A program made the position numbers and the translations under genes. 9,087 nt of DNA from the NCBI GenBank assembly GCA_031272305.1, contig JAISUA010000138.1, positions 1-9,087 on the forward strand. Reading direction: 5' to 3'. Positions 1 to 6,061 of this stretch are shown here, one piece after another (the stretch's first letter is position 1; the number at the start of each line of letters is the position of its first letter). The notes beneath the pieces are model-generated. The model searched no databases. It had not been told where the DNA came from and worked only from the letters and a program-made list of their open reading frames with translations. Source of the stretch: Clostridioides sp. Its GTDB lineage: Bacteria > Bacillota > Clostridia > Peptostreptococcales > Peptostreptococcaceae.

Positions 1-29
1 TGTAGGTTCGATTCCTATCACCAGCTCCA
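1..29 (+). tRNA. 3' end of a tRNA gene, probably tRNA-Thr
   Basis: Only the T arm and the 3' acceptor strand are inside the window. The T stem is GTAGG/CCTAT around the loop TTCGATT, followed by the acceptor strand CACCAGC, discriminator T and an encoded CCA. The anticodon is outside the window. The acceptor sequence, the discriminator and the position just before tRNA-Tyr fit tRNA-Thr(UGU) of clostridia, but the identity is inferred. Confidence 0.6.
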
Positions 30-34
30 AAGAT

Positions 35-119
35 GGAGGATTTCCCGAGTGGCCAAAGGGGGCAGACTGTAAATCTGTTAGCATCGCTTTCCGTGGTTCG
101 AATCCACGATCCTCCACCA
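35..119 (+). tRNA. tRNA-Tyr (anticodon GTA)
   Basis: Class II tRNA with a long variable arm. The acceptor GGAGGAT pairs with ATCCTCC, the discriminator is A and CCA is encoded. The anticodon stem GCAGA/TCTGT encloses the loop CTGTAAA, with GTA at 69-71. The T loop is TTCGAAT. Confidence 0.97.
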
Positions 120-128
120 GATAAGTAT

Positions 129-212
129 GCGGATGTGGCGGAATTGGCAGACGCACTAGACTTAGGATCTAGCGCCTACGGCGTGGGGGTTCGACTCCCT
201 TCATCCGCACCA
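129..212 (+). tRNA. tRNA-Leu (anticodon TAG)
   Basis: Class II tRNA with a long variable arm. The acceptor GCGGATG pairs with CATCCGC, the discriminator is A and CCA is encoded. The anticodon stem CTAGA/TCTAG holds the loop CTTAGGA, with TAG at 163-165. Confidence 0.97.
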
Positions 213-238
213 CTATCAAATAAAAAAATTAATAATGA

Positions 239-313
239 GCGGGAATAGTTCAGCGGTAGAGCGCAACCTTGCCAAGGTTGAAGTCGCGAGTTCGAATCTC
301 GTTTCCCGCTCCA
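239..313 (+). tRNA. tRNA-Gly (anticodon GCC)
   Basis: The acceptor GCGGGAA pairs with TTCCCGC, the discriminator is T and CCA is encoded. The anticodon stem CAACC/GGTTG holds the loop TTGCCAA, with GCC at 271-273. Confidence 0.97.
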
Positions 314-321
314 AGTTATGT

Positions 322-397
322 TGGGGATTCGCCAAGTCGGTAAGGCACATGACTTTGACTCATGTATGCGTAGGTTCGAGTCCTGCATCCCCAGCCA
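322..397 (+). tRNA. tRNA-Gln (anticodon TTG)
   Basis: The acceptor TGGGGAT pairs with ATCCCCA, the discriminator is G and CCA is encoded. The anticodon stem CATGA/TCATG holds the loop CTTTGAC, with TTG at 355-357. The weak T-A first pair is typical of glutamine tRNA. Confidence 0.96.
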
Positions 398-405
398 ACT
401 TTTAT

Positions 406-478
406 GGTCTATTAGCTCAGTCGGTAGAGCACCTGACTTTTAATCAGGGTGTCCCGAGTTCGAATCTCGGATAGATCA
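406..478 (+). tRNA. tRNA-Lys (anticodon TTT), copy 1, no encoded CCA
   Basis: The acceptor GGTCTAT pairs with ATAGATC, the discriminator is A, and the gene continues with TTC instead of CCA. The anticodon stem CCTGA/TCAGG holds the loop CTTTTAA, with TTT at 439-441. An identical copy lies exactly 1000 bp downstream. The 3' end must be completed by CCA-adding enzyme. Confidence 0.96.
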
Positions 479-483
479 TTCTT

Positions 484-572
<89 letters not shown>

Positions 573-575
573 TTT

Positions 576-651
576 GCCCAGATAGCTCAGTCGGTAGAGC
601 AGGGGACTGAAAATCCCCGTGTCGGTGGTTCGATTCCGCCTCTGGGCACCA
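576..651 (+). tRNA. tRNA-Phe (anticodon GAA)
   Basis: The acceptor GCCCAGA pairs with TCTGGGC, the discriminator is A and CCA is encoded. The anticodon stem GGGGA/TCCCC holds the loop CTGAAAA, with GAA at 609-611. It follows tRNA-Ser after only three bases. Confidence 0.97.
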
Positions 652-658
652 GATTTGT

Positions 659-732
659 GGCGGTATAGCTTAGTTGGCTAGAGCGTTCGGTTCATACCCG
701 AAAGGTCACAGGTTCGACTCCTGTTACCGCTA
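659..732 (+). tRNA. tRNA-Met, elongator type (anticodon CAT), no encoded CCA
   Basis: The acceptor GGCGGTA pairs with TACCGCT (the first pair is G-U), the discriminator is A, and TTA follows instead of CCA. The anticodon stem TTCGG/CCGAA holds CAT at 693-695. The initiator signatures (unpaired position 1 and three G-C pairs in the anticodon stem) are absent, so this is an elongator. An Ile2 tRNA with lysidine is less likely but cannot be fully excluded from sequence. Confidence 0.93.
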
Positions 733-739
733 TTATCAA

Positions 740-884
740 TTATTATGAGAAGTTCATTATAATTGAGAGTGAAGCTTTCAGAACACCGAACTAATTAGGA
801 AGTTTTGATAATGAGAATCAAAGGTTTTCTATCTGAGTTTTTTAAAACTTATTTCATTAGATTTTACTTAAGTGATGATAAGTT
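740..884 (+). repeat. Structured spacer repeat, unit A (145 bp)
   Basis: No ORF is present. The unit opens with TTATTATGAGAAG, followed by a hairpin with arms GTTC (752-755) and GAAC (781-784) around TGAA/TTCA. The middle part begins CGAACTAATTAGGAAG (788-803) and aligns with unit C at 1176-1320. The unit ends with a hairpin whose arms are AAAACTTAT (844-852) and ATAAGTTTT (878-886). Unit B starts immediately after it. The function is unknown; a transcribed spacer structure in the tRNA operon or a decayed mobile repeat are both possible. Confidence 0.65.
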
Positions 885-982
885 TTATTATGAGAAGTGC
901 ATATGATAGAAAACGGATGTTTTCGCACTTCGAATATCAAGACTTATTTCATTAGATTTTACTGAAGTGATGATAAGTCTTA
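885..982 (+). repeat. Structured spacer repeat, unit B (shorter copy)
   Basis: It opens with the same TTATTATGAGAAG head. A clear hairpin follows: outer stem GAAGTGC (894-900) with GCACTTC (925-931), an 8-base bulge on the 5' side, and inner stem GAAAAC (909-914) with GTTTTC (919-924). The middle part of unit A is missing. The end matches unit A almost perfectly: 847-889 and 942-984 differ at two bases of 43. One of those changes is compensated across the closing stem, AAAAC/GTTTT in A versus AAGAC/GTCTT in B. Confidence 0.65.
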
Positions 983-1075
983 TTTAAGGAATACAAATGG
1001 CATACAAATGCTTTTTTTATTTTTACTATTTTTATGTATTGATAAAAAAATTAATAAAAATGTATTTGTAAATAT

Positions 1076-1153
<78 letters not shown>

Positions 1154-1175
1154 ATAAAAGTTTTTTTAGATATAT

Positions 1176-1320
1176 TTATTATGATAAGCGTATATGAAGA
1201 AAAATTAAGTTTTTCACGTTTCGAACCAAGTAGGGAAGTTCGATTACGGAAATAAAAGATTTTCTTTATTACTTCTAACTAGATTTATTACCTTGGTTTT
1301 ATTTAAACTTACTATAAGTC
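1176..1320 (+). repeat. Structured spacer repeat, unit C (145 bp)
   Basis: It opens with TTATTATGATAAG. The hairpin has outer arms AAGCGT (1186-1191) and ACGTTT (1216-1221), a 7-base bulge, and inner arms GAAAAA (1199-1204) and TTTTTC (1210-1215). The architecture is that of unit B with different base pairs. The middle part CGAACCAAGTAGGGAAG (1222-1238) aligns with unit A. The terminal hairpin is eroded to ACTTA/TAAGT. Unit D follows directly. Confidence 0.6.
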
Positions 1321-1390
1321 TTATTATGAAAATTTATATTTGAGCTAGGAGACATATTCGACAATGAAAGAATTTTACAAAATTCTTTAT
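1321..1390 (+). repeat. Structured spacer repeat, unit D (partial)
   Basis: It starts with the head TTATTATGAAAAT in tandem behind unit C. The rest is diverged but contains a 9-bp hairpin, AAAGAATTT (1367-1375) with AAATTCTTT (1380-1388), shortly before the second tRNA-Lys. Its membership in the repeat family rests on the head sequence and the tandem position only. Confidence 0.45.
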
Positions 1391-1405
1391 GTCAAAAAGT
1401 TACAT

Positions 1406-1478
1406 GGTCTATTAGCTCAGTCGGTAGAGCACCTGACTTTTAATCAGGGTGTCCCGAGTTCGAATCTCGGATAGATCA
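1406..1478 (+). tRNA. tRNA-Lys (anticodon TTT), copy 2, no encoded CCA
   Basis: Identical to the gene at 406-478 over the whole tRNA and for one or two flanking bases on each side, so a recent duplication or gene conversion is likely. TTT is at 1439-1441. TCA follows the discriminator A, so CCA is not encoded. Confidence 0.96.
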
Positions 1479-1489
1479 TCAATAAATAT

Positions 1490-1560
1490 GGCGACATAGC
1501 CAAGTGGTAAGGCAGTGGACTGCAACTCCTTGATCCTCAGTTCGAATCTGGGTGTCGCCT
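1490..1560 (+). tRNA. tRNA-Cys (anticodon GCA), no encoded CCA
   Basis: The acceptor GGCGACA pairs with TGTCGCC and the discriminator T at 1560 is a cysteine identity base. GCA is at 1522-1524 in the loop CTGCAAC. The anticodon stem contains one T-T mismatch. TTA follows in place of CCA. Confidence 0.95.
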
Positions 1561-1566
1561 TTATAT

Positions 1567-1640
1567 GCGTTCATAGCTCAACTGGATAGAGTGTCTGACT
1601 ACGAATCAGAAGGTTGGGGGTTCGAGTCCCTTTGGACGCA
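1567..1640 (+). tRNA. tRNA-Arg (anticodon ACG), no encoded CCA
   Basis: The acceptor GCGTTCA pairs with TGGACGC and the discriminator is A. The anticodon stem TCTGA/TCAGA holds the loop CTACGAA, with ACG at 1601-1603; the first base would be edited to inosine by TadA. TAA follows instead of CCA. This is the last gene of the tRNA operon. Confidence 0.95.
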
Positions 1641-1646
1641 TAAAAT

Positions 1647-1697
1647 AAAAGCTATCATTATGTAGAATTAATTTTCTATATTAATGATAGCTTTTTT
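1647..1697 (+). terminator. Intrinsic terminator of the tRNA operon
   Basis: A 14-bp perfect stem is formed by 1647-1660 (AAAAGCTATCATTA) and 1682-1695. A further seven pairs lie above it (1661-1667 with 1674-1680). The 3' arm ends in a run of six T. It sits seven bases after tRNA-Arg. Confidence 0.9.
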
Positions 1698-1944
1698 ATA
1701 TTAGAATTAAATTTTAAACAACTTATAAGTATGTTTTATTGGATAAAAGTTAAAGTATCATATCAAAGTAGGTGCTTTTATATTGTCCAAAATGTGTTTA
1801 TGACATTCTACAAAATTAATCTTTTCACTAAACAAGCACCTACCTTTGTAAGTGCTTGTTTGTATTATCTATTTATTTTTTTAGTTATTATAAAAATATC
1901 AACTCATTATAAACTATTTAAACTTCGTGTTAAAAACTTTAAAT
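1698..1944. other. Non-coding gap with a three-arm inverted repeat
   Basis: No credible gene is present. Arm 1 GTAGGTGCTT (1768-1777) is complementary to AAGCACCTAC (1834-1843). The region of arm 2 also pairs with arm 3: AACAAGCAC (1831-1839) with GTGCTTGTT (1852-1860), with TAC/GTA closing the top. The two hairpins exclude each other, as in an attenuator. A T-rich stretch follows arm 3 on the plus strand, but no plus-strand gene lies beyond it. The rest is plain AT-rich sequence. Confidence 0.5.
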
Positions 1945-2502
1945 TTATTTTTCTCTTAATATAAAACAATCTGTTTCTTTAGATGTAAATGTATGATATT
2001 TCAACTTAAATTCATTGATATTTGCATCGCTTGGAATCTCAAATGCTAAATTTGTTGTTTTTTCTAAATGCGGATTTATAGTTTCCCAACTCATAAAATC
2101 ATCATGAATAAGTGTTGAGGATACATATTCTGCACCATTTGAATCTTCAACTTTAAAATCTGAATTTGATATTGAGCCTGAATCATTTGAATTATTATTT
2201 AGAGTAATATTTATAACTAAATATTTTCCACTTTCAGCCTCATAATATGAAAACTCATCGTCAATTCTATTAGTTTCTTTTATTGAATTAACAACCAAAT
2301 CAAATTCTTCTGCTTTTCCATGTTCACCAATAAATTTTTCTTTTTCTTCTGCTTCTTCTTTTGCTTTTGTCGTATCGTTATATACCTCTTCAGTATTTTC
2401 ATTTTCGTTGTCAGAATTCTGGTTAGAATTTGTACTATTATTACATCCTGTAAATGATACACCTAAGATGATAATTAAAACAATAAATAATGATTTCTTC
2501 AT
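1945..2502 (-). CDS. Secreted lipoprotein with a DUF4352-type domain
   Basis: A predicted surface lipoprotein of 185 residues. Residues 1-20 form a signal peptide: MKK, a hydrophobic run and a lipobox ending F-T-G-C, so Cys20 should be lipidated and the protein anchored outside the membrane. Residues 21-60 are a low-complexity linker rich in N, E and K. From about residue 65 the pattern GKYLVINITLNNNS, then DFKVEDSNGAEY, matches the DUF4352 (telokin-like, immunoglobulin-like fold) family of Gram-positive lipoproteins; its biochemical role is not established. The reading frame stays open for 28 codons upstream, but the ATG at 2502 is chosen because AAGGAGAAC lies just before it and the signal peptide begins there. 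The extended part would only translate the upstream repeats. It is transcribed away from the membrane-protein gene at 2721-3113, 218 bases upstream. Confidence 0.85.
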   Translation of the reverse strand: MKKSLFIVLIIILGVSFTGCNNSTNSNQNSDNENENTEEVYNDTTKAKEEAEEKEKFIGEHGKAEEFDLVVNSIKETNRIDDEFSYYEAESGKYLVINITLNNNSNDSGSISNSDFKVEDSNGAEYVSSTLIHDDFMSWETINPHLEKTTNLAFEIPSDANINEFKLKYHTFTSKETDCFILREK

Positions 2503-2545
2503 AATTATGTTCTCCTTAAATATTTTTGAATTTGTATTTCTTGTC

Positions 2546-2682
2546 ATACTTAACTCTAGATTTATATCTTTGTATTGTTTCCTCATACTTAATTCTAGAT
2601 TTATATATTGAATTATTTTGTAATACTTAACTATAGATTTATATCTTGCATTATTTTGTAATACTTAATTTTAAATTTATAG
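2546..2682. repeat. Four tandem 38-39 bp imperfect repeats
   Basis: Units start at 2546, 2585, 2623 and 2661. Each begins ATACTTAA, followed by a segment close to CTCTAGATTTATAT, then a variable AT-rich spacer; the fourth copy is the most degraded. They fill the gap between the membrane-protein gene and the lipoprotein gene, upstream of the lipoprotein start on the minus strand. A row of binding sites for a regulator is possible, but no regulator is visible in the window. Confidence 0.7.
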
Positions 2683-2720
2683 CTTTATTTTTTATAATAT
2701 CTTTTTTAAACTTGCATTTT

Positions 2721-3113
2721 TTATTCTATTAGACTTCTATTTATGTCATCTTGGATAGCTTTATTTATTTCACTTATATCTTTCAACTTAGCATATCCAA
2801 CAAAACTTAATATCATAGAAGGTAAAACAAACATTGCATACATAATAAATATAAATCCTGCAACTGCATATAAAATTGCTGCTGTCAACGTAAATCCTCT
2901 ACCGTTTTTACAATATCCAATAATATTGAAAATAACTGCTAGTAATGTTAAGAAAATATGTGGTAAAACTAACATTGTAGCTACTGTGCTTCCTACCATT
3001 TCTGCATCACTTTGTGATGTATTTCCTACAACTCCACCAAAATAGCATACAATATAAATAACATAAAGCACACCTAAAATAGATGAAATTAATAATAACT
3101 TTGATTTTTTCAT
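2721..3113 (-). CDS. Small multi-pass membrane protein, unknown function
   Basis: A protein of 130 residues that I cannot assign to a named family. It has four hydrophobic segments: about residues 5-29, 44-68, 74-93 and 95-106. Hydrophilic parts are a short loop at 30-43 (NTSQSDAEM), a KNGRG turn at 69-73 and a charged C-terminal tail at 107-130. The tail and the N-terminal MKKSK are positively charged, which suggests that both ends are cytoplasmic. The start at 3113 is supported by AAAGGAG nine bases upstream; another ATG at 3120 is in a different frame. The gene points the same way as the downstream lipoprotein gene, but 218 bases of repeats separate them, so co-transcription is uncertain. 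Confidence 0.8.
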   Translation of the reverse strand: MKKSKLLLISSILGVLYVIYIVCYFGGVVGNTSQSDAEMVGSTVATMLVLPHIFLTLLAVIFNIIGYCKNGRGFTLTAAILYAVAGFIFIMYAMFVLPSMILSFVGYAKLKDISEINKAIQDDINRSLIE

Positions 3114-3420
3114 TTTTCATTTCTCCTTTCTATATATGGTGCAAGTTATTATAAGCCCCTCGCCATGGCTATATTTTTATTTAAATTAAATATACAACAT
3201 ATATTATCCAATAAAACGGACTTATAAATTTATATTAAAAAAATTTATTCTAGATGTAATATTTTGTTTTTACTATAATTATTTCCTCGTTTAAATATGT
3301 AGATTTAAATCAAATTTTTTTATAAATACACTTCTAGTCAATATGTAAATAGATGTTTATGTAATGCGACATTAATATAAATTGCAATATTAATGAATTT
3401 AAATTAAATAATAAAGATAA
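3114..3420. other. AT-rich intergenic region without a gene
   Basis: No ORF or RNA gene is recognisable. Two small items stand out: a GC-rich patch with the palindrome GCCATGGC at 3162-3169, some 50 bases upstream of the membrane-protein start, and an 8-bp inverted repeat ATTAATAT (3371-3378) / ATATTAAT (3387-3394) upstream of the promoter-like site at 3429-3437. Either could be an operator, but nothing proves it. Confidence 0.5.
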
Positions 3421-3428
3421 TGAAATAG

Positions 3429-3437
3429 TGGTATAAT
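3429..3437 (+). promoter_or_regulatory. Extended -10 promoter element
   Basis: TGGTATAAT is a perfect extended -10 (TGN-TATAAT) directed into the toxin remnants. No good -35 hexamer is found 17 bases upstream, which extended -10 promoters tolerate. In such AT-rich sequence a chance match is possible. Confidence 0.45.
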
Positions 3438-3499
3438 TAAAAACATTAAATAAAAAAAGAAAATAAAAGAAAAGAAAACAAAATATATTTTAAGGCGAT

Positions 3500-4183
3500 A
3501 AAAAATATGAACCTAAAAAATATGAATAAAAAAGGTCTAAAAGAAACAGCAATGTAATTGATTACGACGATAGATGTATTATACCTAATTATATAAATAA
3601 TATGTAGAAGGAAGAATTGAATGAGTATATTGAAATATTAGAAAAAAGGAAAAGAAAGAAAAAGAACGAATTGAAAAAGAAGAACAAAAGCTTAAAAGTA
3701 CCTAACTTTTGTTAAGTGATTTTGTTGAACAACTTAATTCTGCATTAAAAAAGTACAAATGTATCGTGGAAATCTGGTTCGTGTAGGTGATTTTTCTGAT
3801 TTTCCTAATAGCAAGAAATGATTGATGAATTTTTAACTGCGCATATTTCAGATAACACAATCAATTTTTCACAGTATTTAAGCACTTCAAAAATGGTTGG
3901 TTATAATGAAAATGCAAATATTCAGTTTTATATATAAAATTCCCGAAATAGAAGGGATATAAGTTCTATTTGTTTAGATGAATAAGAAGTTTTGTATGAA
4001 AGAAATTCAATATTTAAAGTGATACAAAAAACACTGATTGAAATGTACAAAACTAATACATTAGAGAGCGATAAACTTCTACTGTGTAATTATAAACGCA
4101 TCCCAAATAGGGTATTTATATTAGAATACTATGTTCAGCAATTAGAAATGATATGTTCAACGATAAAAAAACACATGAAATAA
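3500..4183 (+). pseudogene. Wreck of an ADP-ribosyltransferase toxin gene (R-S-E type), with remains of a second small gene
   Basis: Reading across several frames gives a coherent ART domain. A first piece (3500-3714) has in-frame stops at 3527 and 3605. A charged helix follows, then a TAA at 3703 and DFVEQLNSALKKYK (3718-3758). A shift leads to MYRGNLVRVGDFSDFP (from 3759; the Arg codon is 3765-3767). Another shift leads to FSQYLSTSKM, with Ser-Thr-Ser at 3881-3889. Two further shifts lead to ISSICLDE, a TAA at 3983, then EVLYERNSIFKV. These are the three hallmarks of R-S-E ART exotoxins: YRG, STS, and the catalytic E-x-E whose middle codon is now a stop. The open stretch at 3992-4183 starts inside this motif, so it is the tail of the wreck and not a gene. 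Its last part (4130-4164) matches the end of the gene at 4476-4730 in another frame. Confidence 0.75.
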
Positions 4184-4184
4184 T

Positions 4185-4476
4185 ATGATTGAAGAAGCAT
4201 GTGTTGAGTTTTTAAAACAGCAAATATGAGCTTGTAAATAGAATTCAACAAATAGAAGCTTACAATGATTATGTTGCAGTTTTGAAAGTAATAAATGATG
4301 CTTTTCATTACAACACAGATTTAGAATTCGCAAAACAATTGTTCAATATTCCATTACCTGAAAGATATGAATGATTTGAAAATTTGGTTGTTGATTCGTT
4401 GGAATCAGATAATGCTTCTTTTGAAGATTTTAATGAAGTTTTGTTATTTATAAGAAAATTGAAAGGTGATTCATAA
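4185..4476 (+). pseudogene. Broken small gene, possible immunity gene
   Basis: The frame opens at ATG 4185 (MIEEACVEFLKQQ), hits TGA at 4227, and continues one frame over from 4225 (YELVNRIQQIEAYNDY...) to a second TGA at 4372 and then to TAA 4474-4476. Joined, it would encode about 97 residues, acidic and helical. The last base of its stop codon is the first base of the next start (TAATG), so the two genes were once translationally coupled. The family is not recognised. The position behind a dead toxin gene suggests an immunity or accessory protein, but that is inference. Confidence 0.6.
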
Positions 4477-4730
4477 TGGAAAAATTGCTTGAATTTATTA
4501 AAAAATATAATTCAGAACATAAAATCAGCGATAATTCAACTCCTGCTGAAATACTAAAGGCAAAATGTCACCATATGAAATCAGATGAAGATTGGTTGGC
4601 TTTGCAAAAAGAAATTGAAGAATATGTTGCAACAAACCCACCTGAATCTGAAATAGAAATATTAATTGATTTTTGTGAAATGGTTGAAATGGTATGTTCA
4701 GCAATTAGAAATGACATTTTCAACGATTAA
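4476..4730 (+). CDS. Small acidic protein, putative orphan immunity protein
   Basis: An intact ORF of 84 residues with no recognised family. It is acidic and predicted mostly helical, without signal peptide or membrane segment, so it is probably cytoplasmic. The start is well supported by AAAGGTGA seven bases before the ATG, and it overlaps the preceding broken gene by one base (TAATG). A strong terminator overlaps its stop codon. The last 35 bases of its coding region (4693-4727) recur with two mismatches at 4130-4164, so a partial second copy of this gene lies within the ART wreck. Small genes that survive behind decayed polymorphic-toxin genes are often orphan immunity genes; that role is a guess from position, not from sequence similarity. 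Confidence 0.7.
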   Translation: MEKLLEFIKKYNSEHKISDNSTPAEILKAKCHHMKSDEDWLALQKEIEEYVATNPPESEIEILIDFCEMVEMVCSAIRNDIFND

Positions 4731-4759
4731 AAAAAGCATCCAAAACAGGGTGCTTTTTT
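4730..4759 (+). terminator. Intrinsic terminator
   Basis: A 12-bp stem: AAAAAAGCATCC (4730-4741) with GGGTGCTTTTTT (4748-4759), loop AAAACA, one G-U pair. The 3' arm itself provides the T run. It separates the first toxin/immunity remnant from the MuF module, so the two are probably not one transcript. Confidence 0.85.
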
Positions 4760-4784
4760 AGTGTAGAAAAATGAGGATTTAACT

Positions 4785-4848
4785 ATGAATGAAGATTTTA
4801 AATTCCTTCGATTGATGAAAGAAAACTGTACAAGTTGATTGTCAAACC
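4785..4848 (+). pseudogene. Frameshifted upstream piece of the MuF-like gene
   Basis: An ATG at 4785 has a reasonable site in front (GAGG, then ATTTAACT), but its frame stops at 4836. One frame over, the sequence reads IPSIDERKLYKLIVKPW (4802-4852). Joined to the next frame it gives KPW-AADGKNFSDRIW, the expected continuity of a MuF/SPP1 gp7-type protein. A lost G in TGG-GCA near 4851 explains the break. The real protein should extend much further upstream, so this is the edge of a 5' truncation. Confidence 0.6.
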
Positions 4849-6057
4849 TTGGCAGCTGATGGAAAAAATTTTAGTGATAGAATATGGCAGTCGAAAACAT
4901 CAATGGTCAATGAACTTCACAATGAACTAGTTAGAAATTGTATTCTTGGGAAAGCACCTGATGAAACGATTAAAAACATGACTAAGTTTGTTGATAAGAA
5001 ATTCAAGAAAGCTAAAATGCAAGCAGGAAGATTGGTCATGACAGAACAAGCCTTCTTTGCAAGTGCAGCACAGAAAGATTGTTTCAATGAACTAGATGTT
5101 GAAGAATTTGAAGTTGTTGCTACTCTTGATTCACATACTTCTGAAATATGTCAATCACTTGATGGACAGCATTTCCCAATGAAAGATTATCAGCCTGGAG
5201 TAACAGCACCACCGTTTCATGTTTATTGTAGGTCAACCACTGTTCCGTATTTTGATGATGAATGGTCAGTTGGTGAAAGAGCAGCGAGAGGGGAAGATGG
5301 TAAAACATATTATGTTCCTTCTGATATGAAATATAAAGATTGGAAGAAATCTTTTGTTGATGGTGGAAGTAAAGAGGAGTTGCAAGTAGTTGCCACAAGT
5401 GATACAATTAAGATGAAGGAAGAGATGAAAGTTCATGAATCAACAGATAGACCAATAATTGAGCAAGAAGATATTATTGAACAAGCAAAATATTTTGGTG
5501 ATGACTTGTTGAAACATCCTGATTTAATAAAATATAACAATGGTGAACCTATTGGAAATTATTTAAATCAAAAGATTGGATATGATGGACTCCCAAGGGT
5601 TGTATCCTCAACTGAATTTGAACAAATGGGTAAAGAAAAAGAAATATTATATCGTGGTGTAAAAAATTATAAAGAATTGTCGGCACAGGAGATGGTTGAA
5701 CAATTTAAAAAAGGTTCATTTTATAGTGGTCGTGGCGTGTATGGTAATGGAACTTATGTTAATGCAGATAAAAAAGTTGCTATGTATTATGCTGGAGATA
5801 CTACAAACGGTCAAATCATGGAAATGATTTTGGATGATGGTGCAAAAATTGTATCTTATTTTGATATACTTTCAGAATGGGGAGAAACTGAAATATATAA
5901 AATCCCACTTAATAAAAGAGAAGCATATCAACAAGTTATTGATAACGTTGGTGCTTACGCGGCAATTAAAGGTTATGACGCAATTGCTTTGGATGGATGG
6001 CAAAGAAAAAATCATATTGTCATATTGAACAGGTCAAAAGTTATTATTAAAGGGTGA
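4849..6057 (+). CDS. Truncated MuF-like phage head protein fused to an ART-like toxin domain
   Basis: 402 codons if read from the TTG at 4849; no ribosome site precedes it, and the frame is open from 4819, so the start is uncertain. Residues about 1-135 are the C-terminal part of the Mu F / SPP1 gp7-type minor head protein: DGKNFSDRIW, a helical region, TLDSHTSEIC (92-101), PPFHVYCRST (121-130). The N-terminal part usual in such proteins is missing. Residues 140-210 are a linker. Residues 211-402 look like an ADP-ribosyltransferase fold: ILYRGV with Arg269, then YGNGTYV (298-304), a GYDAI strand (375-379) and HIVILNRSKV near the end. A canonical STS or ExE motif is not seen, so activity is inferred. 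MuF proteins with C-terminal toxins are known from temperate phages, where the toxin domain is exchanged between phages. Here the module stands alone with no capsid genes around it. The immunity candidate at 6062 follows after four bases. Confidence 0.8.
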   Translation: MAADGKNFSDRIWQSKTSMVNELHNELVRNCILGKAPDETIKNMTKFVDKKFKKAKMQAGRLVMTEQAFFASAAQKDCFNELDVEEFEVVATLDSHTSEICQSLDGQHFPMKDYQPGVTAPPFHVYCRSTTVPYFDDEWSVGERAARGEDGKTYYVPSDMKYKDWKKSFVDGGSKEELQVVATSDTIKMKEEMKVHESTDRPIIEQEDIIEQAKYFGDDLLKHPDLIKYNNGEPIGNYLNQKIGYDGLPRVVSSTEFEQMGKEKEILYRGVKNYKELSAQEMVEQFKKGSFYSGRGVYGNGTYVNADKKVAMYYAGDTTNGQIMEMILDDGAKIVSYFDILSEWGETEIYKIPLNKREAYQQVIDNVGAYAAIKGYDAIALDGWQRKNHIVILNRSKVIIKG

Positions 6058-6061
6058 TATA

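Noticed and set aside
33..474. Three short ORFs on both strands within the tRNA cluster
   Set aside because: They run through well-formed tRNA genes and have no ribosome sites; translated T arms and anticodon arms give the typical spurious peptides.
1731..1964. Plus-strand 77-codon ORF rich in F, I, L and Y
   Set aside because: No ribosome site, it crosses the three-arm inverted repeat and overlaps the end of the lipoprotein gene; the composition is what AT-rich non-coding DNA gives.
2503..2586. Upstream extension of the lipoprotein frame by 28 codons
   Set aside because: It would bury the signal peptide and translates the tandem repeats; the internal ATG at 2502 has a strong ribosome site.
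2743..3045. Plus-strand 100-codon ORF
   Set aside because: Antisense shadow of the membrane-protein gene, which has a proper ribosome site and transmembrane pattern.
3992..4183. 63-codon ORF as an independent gene
   Set aside because: It begins with a TTG inside the E-x-E region of the ART wreck and ends in a frame-shifted copy of another gene's tail, so it is a chance open stretch in a pseudogene.
5120..5407. Minus-strand 95-codon ORF
   Set aside because: Shadow of the MuF/ART gene; no ribosome site and no recognisable domain.
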